Positions 10,811 to 21,984 of a DNA stretch of 64,000 nt are shown piece by piece. Each line of letters begins with the position of its first letter. The first letter of the stretch is position 1. The stretch is from Platerodrilus igneus. Taxonomy: Eukaryota > Arthropoda > Insecta > Coleoptera > Lycidae. Made by a program: the position numbers and the translations under genes. Location: positions 4,340,001 through 4,404,000 of the forward strand of contig JARFIW010000139.1 in assembly GCA_036346225.1 (NCBI GenBank). Reading direction: 5' to 3'. The notes below the pieces were generated by a model. The model made no database searches. It was not told the origin of the DNA and worked only from the letters and a program-made list of their open reading frames with translations.

Positions 10811-11834
10811 ATGGAACCTGATAGGGAAACCCTCGCTTACTTTAAAAATTAACTAATCGTAAAGAACGATATTGGCGTCGTTTACAAGATTGCCATGATC
10901 TAATTAAGAATTTACCTACACAGCTCGAACAATTCAAAGCCCGTGTTACTCAAATTGATGAGACACGTAATCAATTTTTAGGAATTCTTGATGAACTTGC
11001 ATCGTTAACTGACACTCATGCAACCTTGGCTACAGACACCGTAACCCTGGAATCAAATTTTAATTCCATATATTTTAATATTTTGTCCGTCGCCGGTAGC
11101 TACAGTTCATCAGTAGCGCCTAACGTAACCGCACTTAATACCGCCGGTAAACAGTCAAATGTACATTTGCCTGAAATAAAAATTGATAAGTTTCATGGTA
11201 AACCCGAACAATTCTCTTCTGTCAAATCACTTTATGATAGCTTAATTCACAATAACAAATCCTTATCGGATATCGAAAAGTTTACATACTTAATTTCTTA
11301 TATGGAAAATACGCCTTTGAAAGTAGTTCAAAGCGTACGATTCTCACCAGAAAATTATTTGATAGCTTATAATCTTCTTGTTCAACGTTACACGAACAAA
11401 CGTTTAATCGCCAATCATTATCTGTCAAAAATATTTTCAATGTCTAAACTGAAAACTGATTCGGAACATTCCCTCAGTAACTTGTGTGAAACGTTACAGG
11501 CTAACGTTTCTGCACTAATGAACATGAAATTAAACCATTTGTCCAATTACATATTTTTATATTTTTCTTTGGAGTTGTTAGATTCAAAAACGCGACAAGA
11601 ATTTGAAAAGGATTATTTATAACAAGAATTTCCTTCATTTGAGGACCTATTGCATTTTTTGCGTAACAAATGTTCAATCTCCGCAATGATTGGAAGTAGT
11701 ACTGCTTGTTCGTTAAAAAATATTCCTAACGCACCTAAAAAATCTATTTCACGCTATTTTGAAGCAAGCGATAAACGTATAGCTATGGCTACACAACAAA
11801 TTAATGTTATTGAACCCAAAGCAGCGATAATTTT
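10811..11834 (+). pseudogene. gag: Pao/BEL gag (broken)
   Basis: Nucleocapsid/capsid part of the polyprotein. The likely ATG is at 10811. A one-base shift in an A-run near 10850 takes the reading into the long frame. The stretch 11170-11650 carries the conserved DUF1759 pattern (DKFHGKPEQF, then YLISYMENTPLKVVQ). An in-frame TAA at 11620-11622 interrupts it, and the same frame then continues into the zinc-knuckle region. The two breaks look like recent single-base lesions, since similarity to the family persists on both sides. Confidence 0.85.
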
Positions 11835-14800
11835 TTGTCCTGCTTGCAACGAAAACCATAAATTTATTAATTGTCCACAGTTATTGGCACTTTCGCCTGA
11901 TAGACATGAAAAAGTGAAGCAATTACGCAGATGTTACGCGTGTTTAGCGCCACATAATGTTGCTTCATGTCGATCCAAAAATCAATGCCGTCACTGCGGT
12001 AGCAAAAAGCATAATTCACTACTGCATTTTAACCATACAATCGTACAGTGTGGACCTACTGCGTCACACCCTGATAAGGATATCAGTTTAGTTCCCAGTA
12101 ATTCGAATGGTTTAGAGGAAACCCCCTCTGCCCCCATTTCTTTAGTTTATTCTATTGCCAATGAAAAGATAACTGTTGCGCTTTTAGCCACAGCACAAGC
12201 ATGGATTTTATCTTACGATAATAATTGGCATCGCTGTCGCCTAGTTTTAGACACCGGGTCCCACTCCAATTTTATTACTGTTTCTTTGGCAAACAGATTA
12301 GGTTTGAAACGTAAAAAATGTCCTCTTGAGATACGCGGGGTGGGAGAATCCGTGTTAGACAATGTAGGCGGTCTTGTTGATTGTAAAATTTCGTCGCTAA
12401 GCCATGGCGCTTACCTTAATTTTCAAGCTATAGTCTTGTCTCGCATTACCGCTGAGCTACCTACCGCAACGTTACCGGTTCAGCTTAAACAGCAATTTTC
12501 GTCGCTGAAATTAGCTGACCCAGATTTTTACATAAAATCCCCCGTAGACATTTTGTTGGGGGTACAATCCGTTTTAGATATTACCCCCACCGAACCGTCA
12601 TATTTAAAAGGAAATCCCACGGCGGTTCTTACGACGTTTGGTTGGGTAATCATGGGTGAAGTACCCACGTTAGTTCATGCCCCTGCTAGTGTTTCTTTAC
12701 ACGTTAGTGTGTCGGAGGAACTTTCGCTCAACGAAACAATACGTGCTTTTTGGGAATCAGAAGAAATAATTTTCCCACCACTATTTTCACCGGAAGAAAG
12801 TATTTGCGAACAATATTTTAAATCCACAACAGAACGCACCGACTGCGGTCGATATATGGTTCGTTTACCCTTTAAAGAAAATATTTCTCGCGAATTAGGA
12901 TCAACGAAAGCGCTCGCTGTAAATCGCTTCATGAAACTGGAAATGAGGTTCCAGCATGATAAAGAATATCATAAATTATATTCGGAAAATATGTCTGAAT
13001 ACATTTCCCAGAATCATTTGACCCCTGCTCTAGTTTCATCTCCCTATATTATGACTCACCACGGAGTTGTAAAGAAAACGTCACTTGGTACACAAGTTCG
13101 TGTTGTGTTTAGTCCCGCTGATAAGGACATAAATAATTTAAGCCTTAACAATATTCTTTTAGCGGGGCTTAAATTACAAGCTAATATTAGTTTGGTTATC
13201 ACAAGATTTCGTATTCCGCAATGCACTAACATGTGACATTCAACAAATGTTTCGTTCCATATTAAGTCATCCCGATGACAGAAAATTCTTACGTATTTTC
13301 TGGCGGTTTAACCCAAGTGATCCCTTAACCGAATGGGAACATACTCGTGTAATCTTTGGTGCTACCTGTAGCCCGTTTCTTGCTCTTCGCGTTTTAAAAC
13401 AATTGTTAGAGGATGAGGGCGGTCGCTACCCACGGGCCGCTAATGCCCTTGCTATGTCCACATACGTGGACGATATTTTGACAGGTGCAGATACTGTAGA
13501 AGAAGCACTACTTCTCAAATCAGAATTAACCGATTTATTAAGGTTGGGCGGATTCGAACTTGGCAAATGGGCAAGCTCTAATACATCCGTAGTTAGTGCT
13601 TCTAATAACAATATTTTAGCTTTACCCGATACGAATATTGATTCACGTATTCTAAAAGTTTTGGGTCTTTGCTGGGACGTTCAAACAGATGTTCTGAAAT
13701 GCAAAATTCAACATGTTGTGGACACGTCCACAAAAAGGGGAATTCTTTCTCGTATTGCTCGAACATACGACATGAATGGTTACATTAGTCCATTTACTTT
13801 CGTTCTTAAGTCCCTTATTCAACAATTATGGATATTAAAAATAGGTTGGGACGATGATCTTCCTTGCGAAATACTTCAAAAGTGGCAACAAATACAATTA
13901 GAATTGCACTTTCTGGAAAATATAACCATACCTCGATGTATTTGGAAACAAGGTGATATACAGGCTCGTCTTGTGGGGTTTTCCGACGCAAGTGCACTTG
14001 GTATGGCCGCGGTTGTATATTTAAGAATAGAAATTGACGATAAAATTTTTATTCATTTAATAGCTTCGAAAACACGTGTTGCTCCACTCAAGACGTGGAC
14101 TATTCCGCGTCTTGAACTAGGCGCTGCTTGCCTCTTATCTAAATTAATGAAACATACTGCTTTGGCTTTTGATAATTTTCGTTTGTTAAACCCGATTTGT
14201 TTCAGTGATTCTACTAATACGTTGTCGTGGATTCGTAGTCCTCCATATAAATTAAAAACATTCTTTGCCAATAGAGTTGTTCAAATTCACGAAAACCAAC
14301 CCACTGCTACTTGGAGATATGTCCCTAGCGCGGATAACCCTGCTGATCTCGCTAGTCGCGGTTTGATGCCGTCCGAACTCGTAAATTGTAGTATTTGGTG
14401 GAATGGTCCTAATTTTATGTATACCAATTATACAAATTGGCCCAAGACTAATTTCACGGTCGATCCTGATGAATCGATTCAGCTTTCTGAATGTGTTCTA
14501 CTGACCACAAATGAAGTGGAACAATTCACACAAGTTTTACAGCGTTTTTCTAATTTATTGAAAGTGCAAAGAATATTTGCTTATGTTTTAAGATTTAAAC
14601 ATAACTGTCTTGCTCGAGTACGCATGTTTCGGTCGCTTACTGGTCATCTCACTGCTTCTGAATATCACGATGCCCTTCTTTTCCTTATTAGAATCACTCA
14701 ACACGAGTACTTTCATACCGATATTTTACTTTTAGAAAAGGGCCAAACGAGCACAAAAAAACTTCGTGCGTTGTCACCTTTTCTTTCTCCCATGGGTTTT

Positions 14801-15831
14801 ATCATGGTGGGGGGCCGTTTGCGCCATTCGAGCCTCCCAAGTATGACTAAACACCCTTACTTAGTTCCTAAAGAAAGTCGACTAGCTACATTGCTATGTG
14901 ATTATTATCATATTTATTCCGGTCACGGAGGTATTCGTTTGGTACACTCACTAATAAACAGAACTTATTGGATTCCGTCTATTAGACAATTAATTAGAAG
15001 CATTATTTATATGTATGGTATCTCGCGCCATTCATATCGAGGTGGTTACGGCACTGACTACAGAGGCTTGCCTTGCTTCTTTAGATCGATTTATTTCACG
15101 ACGCGGATTACCGACCAACGTTTATTCAGACCAAGGTAGTAATTTTCGTGGCGCCGCTCGTGAAATATCCGAAATTGCTAAATTATTTGATATTTCTAAT
15201 CCGGATGCCGTTCATTATTTAGCCAGTAGAGGTATAAAGTGGTGCCTTAATCCTCCCTACGCACCCCATTTTGGCGGGTTATGGGAGGCTGGAATCAAAA
15301 GCGCAAAATACCACTTAAAACGAATAGTAGGTAACGCTGCCCTCTCCCTTGAAGAATTTATCACTACTATTACGAGGATTGAAGGTATTTTAAATTCTCG
15401 CCCCTTTTGTACACTTTCTGCTTCACTGGACGAGGGGGGTAATCGATGCCCTTACTCCAGCACATTTTTTGACCGGTGGTCCCATTTTATCCAGAGCTGA
15501 AATTGACTTAACTAAAGTTCCCGTTAACAGACTTAATCGCTGGCAGCTCGCCCAACAATTAGTTCAGTCGTTTTGGCGGCGCTGGTCAAAAGAATTCCTT
15601 CACAGTCTTCAGCATAGACCAAAATAGACTACGCCCGCGCAAAAGTTACAGGTGGGCGACATTGTGTTTTACTATACTCCTGAATCCCTACCACCTACTT
15701 GTTGGCCTTTGGCAAAAATAGTACAGCTGATACCAGGAGATGACGGAGTTGTGAGAGTTGTACGACTTAGGACACCTTCTGGTGAAAAGGTGCGCACTGT
15801 TGACAAAGTCGTACCGCTCCCTCCTCAATAG
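11835..15831 (+). pseudogene. pol: Pao/BEL pol (broken)
   Basis: Cys/His clusters at about 11837-12030 precede the protease, whose active site reads LDTGSHSNFI (DTG at 12250-12258). Reverse transcriptase follows, with a frame break near 13220 and the catalytic YVDD at 13463-13474. RNase H begins near 13965 (GFSDAS). The integrase zinc-binding region is at about 14905-15010. The integrase core restarts in another frame at about 15015 with Asp at 15129 (SDQGSN) and Glu at 15285 (LWEAG). The part that should hold the first catalytic Asp is missing. A further shift lies near 15435, a stop is in frame near 15629, and a DUF5641-like tail ends at TAG 15829-15831. It cannot make active integrase. Confidence 0.9.
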
Positions 15832-15960
15832 TTACATTGGCACATTATTCAGTTTACATTTTTTTTATGTTTAGCAAACGATGTTTTAGTTAAATTTTTC
15901 CTTTTTTTTTTCTCTCTTCTCCTTGCATTTAAACAAAATTATCATTTTGGGTGGGGGGTA

Positions 15961-16410
15961 TGTTAGAAATGTATGAGGTTTCCTCTTTTGACGATATTAG
16001 GCGGTTTATCGTAACTGTGCATACACGTGAAAGATAATACCCGTCCTATTATCTACAACAATAAAATAAAACGAGTCGCGTTTGATACTTCGCAACGTAT
16101 GGTAGATGCACGGCCTTGTGCGCCACATTTTGCAATTGTACCTGTATTCCTTCGCGGGACTCTCAATTTTTTGTGCTACGCAACATTGAAGATCTTCTCT
16201 ACAAGTGTTGGGTAAGTGTTTACACTGTTCCGATTTATTGCATTTTTATTATTGTCGAAATTGTAAAACCTCAGCATTTATTATTGTTATTATCAATTCG
16301 GTTTTCACCATTCAAACAACAGTCCACTCAGCTATCGGAAAATTGCACTTGATGAGCAATCTGGAGAAAATCTCAATGCAGGATTTTTTACATCCATTGC
16401 TTATCATACA
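15961..16410 (+). repeat. 3' LTR of Pao/BEL element
   Basis: Starts TGTTAGAAATGTATGAGG directly after a purine-rich tract (GGGTGGGGGGTA, 15949-15960) that fits a polypurine tract. It ends CATACA, followed by the CCGAC target duplication. Confidence 0.92.
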
Positions 16411-16415
16411 CCGAC

Positions 16416-18160
16416 CAATAACTGTTGTTAATTCCGTTGGCATCACTTTCGTAAGAATATTTCTTGTTTTCACCCACACTTTATCTCCTGTTGACTTTGT
16501 GAATGATGGTCTTGGTCTTGCAAATGGTAACTGTGAATAAATACGTCCTTGTTGTGCAAACTGATGTCTTCTATTTCACCGAACCGCCACTGTTCATCAT
16601 AGACACATACAACAGTGTTAGAGGCACTACTGTAGACATTTGAAAGTTCTTGTACTTTTCAGATTTTGATGTTATAAAGCATTTTATGACACTTTCGGAA
16701 ACTGGAATGTATTTATGAAATCTTTTGTTTTGTACAATCCGTTCACAGCTATTAAATCTGTCCTGTAACTCCTTTTCGCAACAAACAATTTCTTCTCTTT
16801 TAACATAAATATAACTTATTCCCGTTATCTTATCTCAACTAAATTGGTATGTCTTCAATGGTTAGCATTCGACCATACACTGTTCAAGCTTGTCTTGTCA
16901 GCCTCTCGCTTGGAGGTTCCTCCCACTCCATCAATGCATTTTTTCAGAGGCAAAAATATTCCACTGTGCATCAAGCTCAAAATCTCGCTTATGATGAAAA
17001 GTGTTAAAGAAGTTTTTCTTGTTTTTGTACTGGCTAGCTGCACCATCTGAAAAATAAATAATTTTCTCTATTTGTGGAAGTATTTCTTTAATATGCCTAA
17101 CAACATGTGTTTGAAAATCGTGAATAGAACCGGTATTTTATTCTAAGTATTCACTAAGAATGCAGACACAGTGGCTATTTACTTTATCCTCTTATATGCA
17201 GTAATACACAAATGGATGAACTGTAACCTGCTGTTTTACTCAGTGAAAACTTTAAATTTCATCTTGTTTGACGAATGAAAAGTTTTAAGCAAAGTCTGCC
17301 ATAACAATACATTCTAATTTTGCGAGACGTTTTCCTTTTTTTCAAAAATTGATTCAGAACTTTTGAAATAGAATGATGCACCTTCGGTGATTCTAGCTTC
17401 TCTGCTAGGGATTCAAAATACTCATTCCCGGATTTTATTAATGTAATTATCTCAGCTGTTTGCTGTAATCCATTGTTTGAATGTTATATTGTCAGGCAAT
17501 GACTCATACTCCTCGGAATCCCTAAGCATGTCGAATATGAATTTTCTTACCTGGGCATTTATCGCACTTGTTCATCATGCAATTGTAACTACTTGAATCA
17601 CATACACATAAATCAATGAAGTCTTTGTAATCTGCATTTAGTTAAGCAATCATAAGCTTTACATTTTGATGATACAGACAAACATAAACTGTGTGAGTTA
17701 CAGCAGCTCCTGCTATGATACACCGCTTGGGCTTAAAATCACAAAATTTGAATTGTCCTATTTTACAACTGGGATATTCGTCTTTGTGTGGAAGATACAG
17801 GTCATTTAAATTAATCAACATGCAATGTTTCTGCTTATTCACTTTTGACCCACCTATTTTAACTGATACGCAACCTTTTTTGCTGGGACATATTCTATTA
17901 TATTCATCATCTTCATAAAATCTGCCACTACTTTCACAGTCTAATTTGAAATTCCACGGCCTTTCCTTTTTCCTAACTCGGGGAGAATTCCTTGTTCGTT
18001 GGCTGCTTGTCTGCTTAATTTAATGAGACGATCAGAGTTATCTTTTTGCAAGACCATGAACTGGGAAGTAAGCTAAGGATTTTTACTTTATCTTCTTTCA
18101 GATCAACAGCACATTTTTGCAGCTTATCAATTAATTCGTTGTACTCATTACACAAAGTCT
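16416..18160 (-). pseudogene. decayed member of a repetitive arthropod protein family
   Basis: On the minus strand, fragments in several frames give the ordered motifs of a protein I have seen repeatedly in arthropod genomes but cannot name: RPKxCIxAGA…THTVYVC-YHQN (17640-17750), CVCDSSSYNCMMNKC (near 17560-17600), VMADFA (near 17300), FSDGAASQYKNKKNF and DGVGGTSKREAD (16875-17045). The DFA and SDG acidic positions would suit an RNase-H-like transposase, which is speculation. Frameshifts and stops are numerous. The reading continues across the Pao/BEL insertion point into 10020-10078. N-terminal coding may extend towards 18700. Confidence 0.6.
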
Positions 18161-19031
18161 GGGGTTATACATCGCCTGTAATAACATCAAAAGACGTTTT
18201 TAGATTTTTTCACTACTTAACACACTGTGTCTACTTTAGCTATTACATCATTTTCTCTTTTGTCATAACTAAGATTTCTTATCTTCAAAACAGGCGATAA
18301 TCTTAACTGACTACAAGTACCATCTGTGTTGCCCAAGTTTTCTGCAGGTGAGAGAAATGTTTCAATAGTATCTTCAGGAGTAAGGTTATGATCATCATTA
18401 GTTCGTAACACAAATATTTTAAGGTAAAAATTATAACATATGATTTACCTGGCACAAAGGTTAATAGGTTTTTCCTTGGAAAAATCGTCCAGTTTAATTT
18501 CTCTCAACTCATTTGAAATGACTTTTTGTGTCTTTGGAAAGGGCCACTGTATGATTGATCAACAAGCTGATGATATTTACTCAAATATTTTGCTTCACGG
18601 TGCCTACAAACTGTTAAAACCTCAGAACACACTCTTAAAGAAATCAATCATTGATCTTCTTCTCCACACTAATAGCCCTTGATTCCTTGCCCACAATGCT
18701 ATAAACACTTTATGACATTGTTCATCAATATAGGCACCTATACTACACTCAGAATCAAACATGATCAATGTGTTTAACAATATCACCTGATAACTACCTT
18801 TCAGTATAACAGCAGCCAGAGAACCGACTAGTAACTAGAAAGGGTGCAATTGACTCTACAGGTGCTGCATGAATAGGCTTGTATTAACCCTTTTAGTACG
18901 ATGATGCATCCTTGTACATCATGTGCAAGTGCCCGCTACATGTGGATGATGCATCATTCTATTTCATTTGCATGTACGATGTATCAAGCCTATGCACCAA
19001 TTCTAAGTCACGGTGGTGGTATCAGGATATT

Positions 19032-19312
19032 AGGTGGCTCCGTGGCATAGTTGGTATACGTGTGACTACTATGCCCAAGGTTCCGGGTTTGAATCCCGAC
19101 ACGGTCCACTTGAAAAATGTTGGGCAAGCATTTTTCATAAAAATACGTCTTCGTTTGGATGAGAGGTAAAATGGAGATCCCGTGTGTGAGTGTTGTCACA
19201 CACGTTCAAGATCCATACCTTGCTTGGAACAGCAAGGGTTTGGCAAAATTCAAAATTTTTCAGGTAAAAAAACTTGCTTTCTTGCCTTCTGGCATTGGAA
19301 AATCACATGTAG
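19032..19312 (+). mobile_element. tRNA-derived SINE, copy 1
   Basis: The tRNA-like head starts GGTGGCTCCGTGGCATAG, with a type-2 A box and a B box (GGTTTGAATCC, one change from consensus). The body matches the copy at 22402. Flanked by a 14-bp target duplication, GGTATCAGGATATT (19018-19031, 19313-19326). The long duplication indicates LINE-machinery integration. It lies inside the piggyBac remnant and is therefore younger. Confidence 0.88.
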
Positions 19313-19503
19313 GGTATCAGGATATTTCAATTTTCAAATGGAAGGGTATAGGAGTGACACCCACATATATATTTTTTCCAAAACAAAACAGAAGGAAATG
19401 ATACATTAGTAAAAGTTGTGGACTTTATGTAACTGGACTTAGTAATTTAGTAGGGTTCTGTTTGTTGTAGGTTTGTGGTCGTTTGATTTTTAATTTTTAA
19501 AAT

Positions 19504-21009
19504 ATGTGCACTATGTCATTGGTATCTGATTGTAGTGATATTGATATGGAAGATCAAGATTATATTGCATCAGAAAGTAGTTTGAGTTCTGATGAAGATT
19601 ATTCTAACACCGACGAATCGGAGGATGAAGAACCTGTTTAATTTCTAATCCATTCGAGGATAAAAGAACACTGTAACTTATACAAGTAACTTTGAGTTCG
19701 ACTTTCGTTCAGCTCTTGATATAGAATCTCCGAAAAGCACAAGAGAATGTTTTGAAGCATTTATTGCTCCTAAAATAGTAAACACCTGCAGTGGATTAAT
19801 GAGCATGCTCAAATGTTTTTGGAGGCGGATGGCAATTTGGCACTAAAACTTCATGGTCTATGGAAAATTGTTATTACAGCTGAAATGTATGTATTTATAT
19901 CTCATTGGTAATGGGATTGTTGCACCTTCCTAACAACACGATTATTGGAAAAAGGGATTTCTAATAGGTGGTCCTCTAGTATTTTCATCAGGTGTAATGA
20001 GCAGAGATAAGTTCTTTTCTATACTATAATTCTTCAGATTTAGTTCTCCAGGTGCTGCAGTTAGAGCATGTCCAGTTTGCGTTTTGCCATGTTTTTTGCT
20101 TACGTACGTGAAAATGCAAAGTTACTTGTTGACCCAGGGAAAACATGTGCTGTAGATGAATGTTTGATGTATAAAGGTCGCTTGCATTTCAAACTACATA
20201 AAACTAAAAGAACACGGTTTGATATAAAACTATTTTGTTTATGTTTAAGTGGCCCTAAACTTAGAGGGTATGCTTATAATTTTGGAATGTATTTTGGAGA
20301 AAGATATTTACGATATATCGCATATTGATGGTACAGAAAGGTTATCTATGCCCGAAAGGATTATTGTTTACGGTATGCAAAACTTACTTAATGGAGTTGA
20401 GAAGTTCTATTATATAACTGGTATTTATTAGTACATTTGCAAAATTCTTGCTAAGCAGAAACATTTACGTTACTGGTACTATCAACTTATGAAGGGGTGT
20501 TCCCTAGGAAATGACAGAGGTTCCATTTGCTAAATACCAAACATGCTTTGTTCTCAAAGATGTACTTATAGCATGTTTTAGAGATAAGCGCGGTGTGTAT
20601 GTGCTGACAACCAAATTTACAACCGATTCCGCGGAGAAGCAAAGATACGATACTGCCACAAGATCAAAAGTTGTCTTCAAAAAGCCTCAACTTATTGAAC
20701 ACTATAATTCAAATATGGGCTCGGTCGACATTGTTGATCAGAATTTGGAACCGTAGAGAGCCGCACAAAAGAATTATAGCTGGTTCAAAAAATTGGGTAT
20801 CCATGTAATAACACTACCAAAAATAAAAACCAGCCTTCAAAGACTTGAAGACTTAGCACAATTTGATCCACCTATGTAAGGAGCTACAAAAGGTGTGCTA
20901 CAGTGTAAATAAAACTATCAAGTTTACGTATCTATTTTGTTCCGCTTGTGACAAACTGTTTTGTGCCGAAGAACATTTCGAACAATATCACTCAAAATAT
21001 TTGAAATAA
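19504..21009 (+). pseudogene. piggyBac transposase (DDE_Tnp_1_7-like), broken
   Basis: Starts with an acidic N-terminus rich in Asp, Glu and Ser, as in piggyBac proteins, ended by a stop near 19640. Later fragments give the catalytic-domain pattern: DECLMYKGRLHFK…KTKRTRFDIKLFCLC…GYAYNFGMYFGE (20150-20305), a Lys-Asp-Lys-Arg strand with VYVLTTKF (20575-20620), then EHYNSNMGSVDIVDQN (20695-20745). It closes with a Cys-rich tail (FCSACDKLFC, 20935-20970) and TAA at 21007-21009. Several frameshifts and stops make it inactive. Confidence 0.8.
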
Positions 21010-21504
21010 TACATTTTTATATACGTTTTGTATTTTCCTTTGTCTATATAAAATAAGTGTTTAGTATTTTTACAATACATAAACATTGTAGTGTTAATTT
21101 TCTCCAAATGTTTTCATTTACCTAACACAGTATACATATTCGAACATATAGTTTCATCTAGCATTATCCCAACAGACACGAAGGGATTAACAGGCACAGT
21201 CAACCCAGGTTAACTCGTCTATTCTTTTCCCAAACACTTGCTATTTACAAAGTTCTATCCTCACCAGTTTAGAAGTTTAGACTCTACATTTGACTGTTAT
21301 TTCAACAAATAATTTATATTTTTAAAAATTACATAAAATATATTATGAGCTGTATCAGATGCACATTTTTAAATTTTTTTAAAGCTTTGTACCTCTCATA
21401 ACGCTGCTCCTAGTTGAATATCAAACTCGAAATTTTTCTGTTGTTTACTACCATATAGTATTTTATTGTGTGCAAATTTTAAATATTATCAGGTATCCAC
21501 CAAA

Positions 21505-21935
21505 TATATTTGCATGGAGACAAGTATCAAAGCGTAATTGTGTGATTATATAAACTACCCTAATATAGGTATTTGCAAAAAAATTGACGTCTGATATTTT
21601 AACCCTATCCAAAAATTACTTTTAATTTTTTTTTTTGTAACAAGTGTCAAGTTCGGCATAAAGAAACAAGACAGCCAAATGAAGAAATTAACAAAAAGGT
21701 AATCTAGAATGTGCAATAAATAACTGCATTTGTTTCATAGCTCTGTAACAAACCATAGCTAAAATATAGGGTTTTCCATAAGAGATGTCACACGATGTGA
21801 AGTAAAAATGACTGCCATTTTTAAACAAGTCAATATAAAATTAAAGGAATATTAGTTTTATGCTATCAACATAATCAAGGTCATCACTTTCTACAAATAC
21901 ATTTTTTTTAATGATCAAGCAACCAGTGCTTGAAA
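21505..21935 (-). repeat. dispersed repeat, copy 2 (inverted)
   Basis: Reverse complement of 7395-7855, about 75-80 percent similar by eye. The pair brackets the Pao/BEL and piggyBac regions at a distance of about 14 kb. Confidence 0.75.
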
Positions 21936-21984
21936 TGGATTGACCTGAGGCAAATGTTAGTAATTCAAGCTTTATAATAGGAGA

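Larger units (their letters stand above)
10079..16410 (+). mobile_element. Pao/BEL LTR retrotransposon
   Basis: Both LTRs (453 and 450 bp) begin TGTTAGAAAT. The right one ends in CA, the left in TA by mutation. The element is flanked by a perfect 5-bp target duplication, CCGAC (10074-10078 and 16411-16415). The internal region codes for gag with a DUF1759-type domain, paired Cys/His knuckles, a Pao-type aspartic protease, reverse transcriptase with YVDD, RNase H, integrase and a DUF5641-like C-terminus. This domain order is diagnostic of Pao/BEL. LTR divergence is about 1-2 percent by eye, so insertion was fairly recent, yet the coding region is broken. Confidence 0.95.
18888..21186 (+). mobile_element. 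piggyBac-like DNA transposon remnant
   Basis: Bounded by TTAA at 18884-18887 followed by CCCTTTTAGTACG, and by CGAAGGGA followed by TTAA at 21187-21190. TTAA is the piggyBac target, and ends starting CCCTT are usual. The two termini match only over the first bases. Between them lies a decayed transposase (19504-21009) and a SINE insertion (19032-19312). The boundaries are less certain than the transposase identity. Confidence 0.6.
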
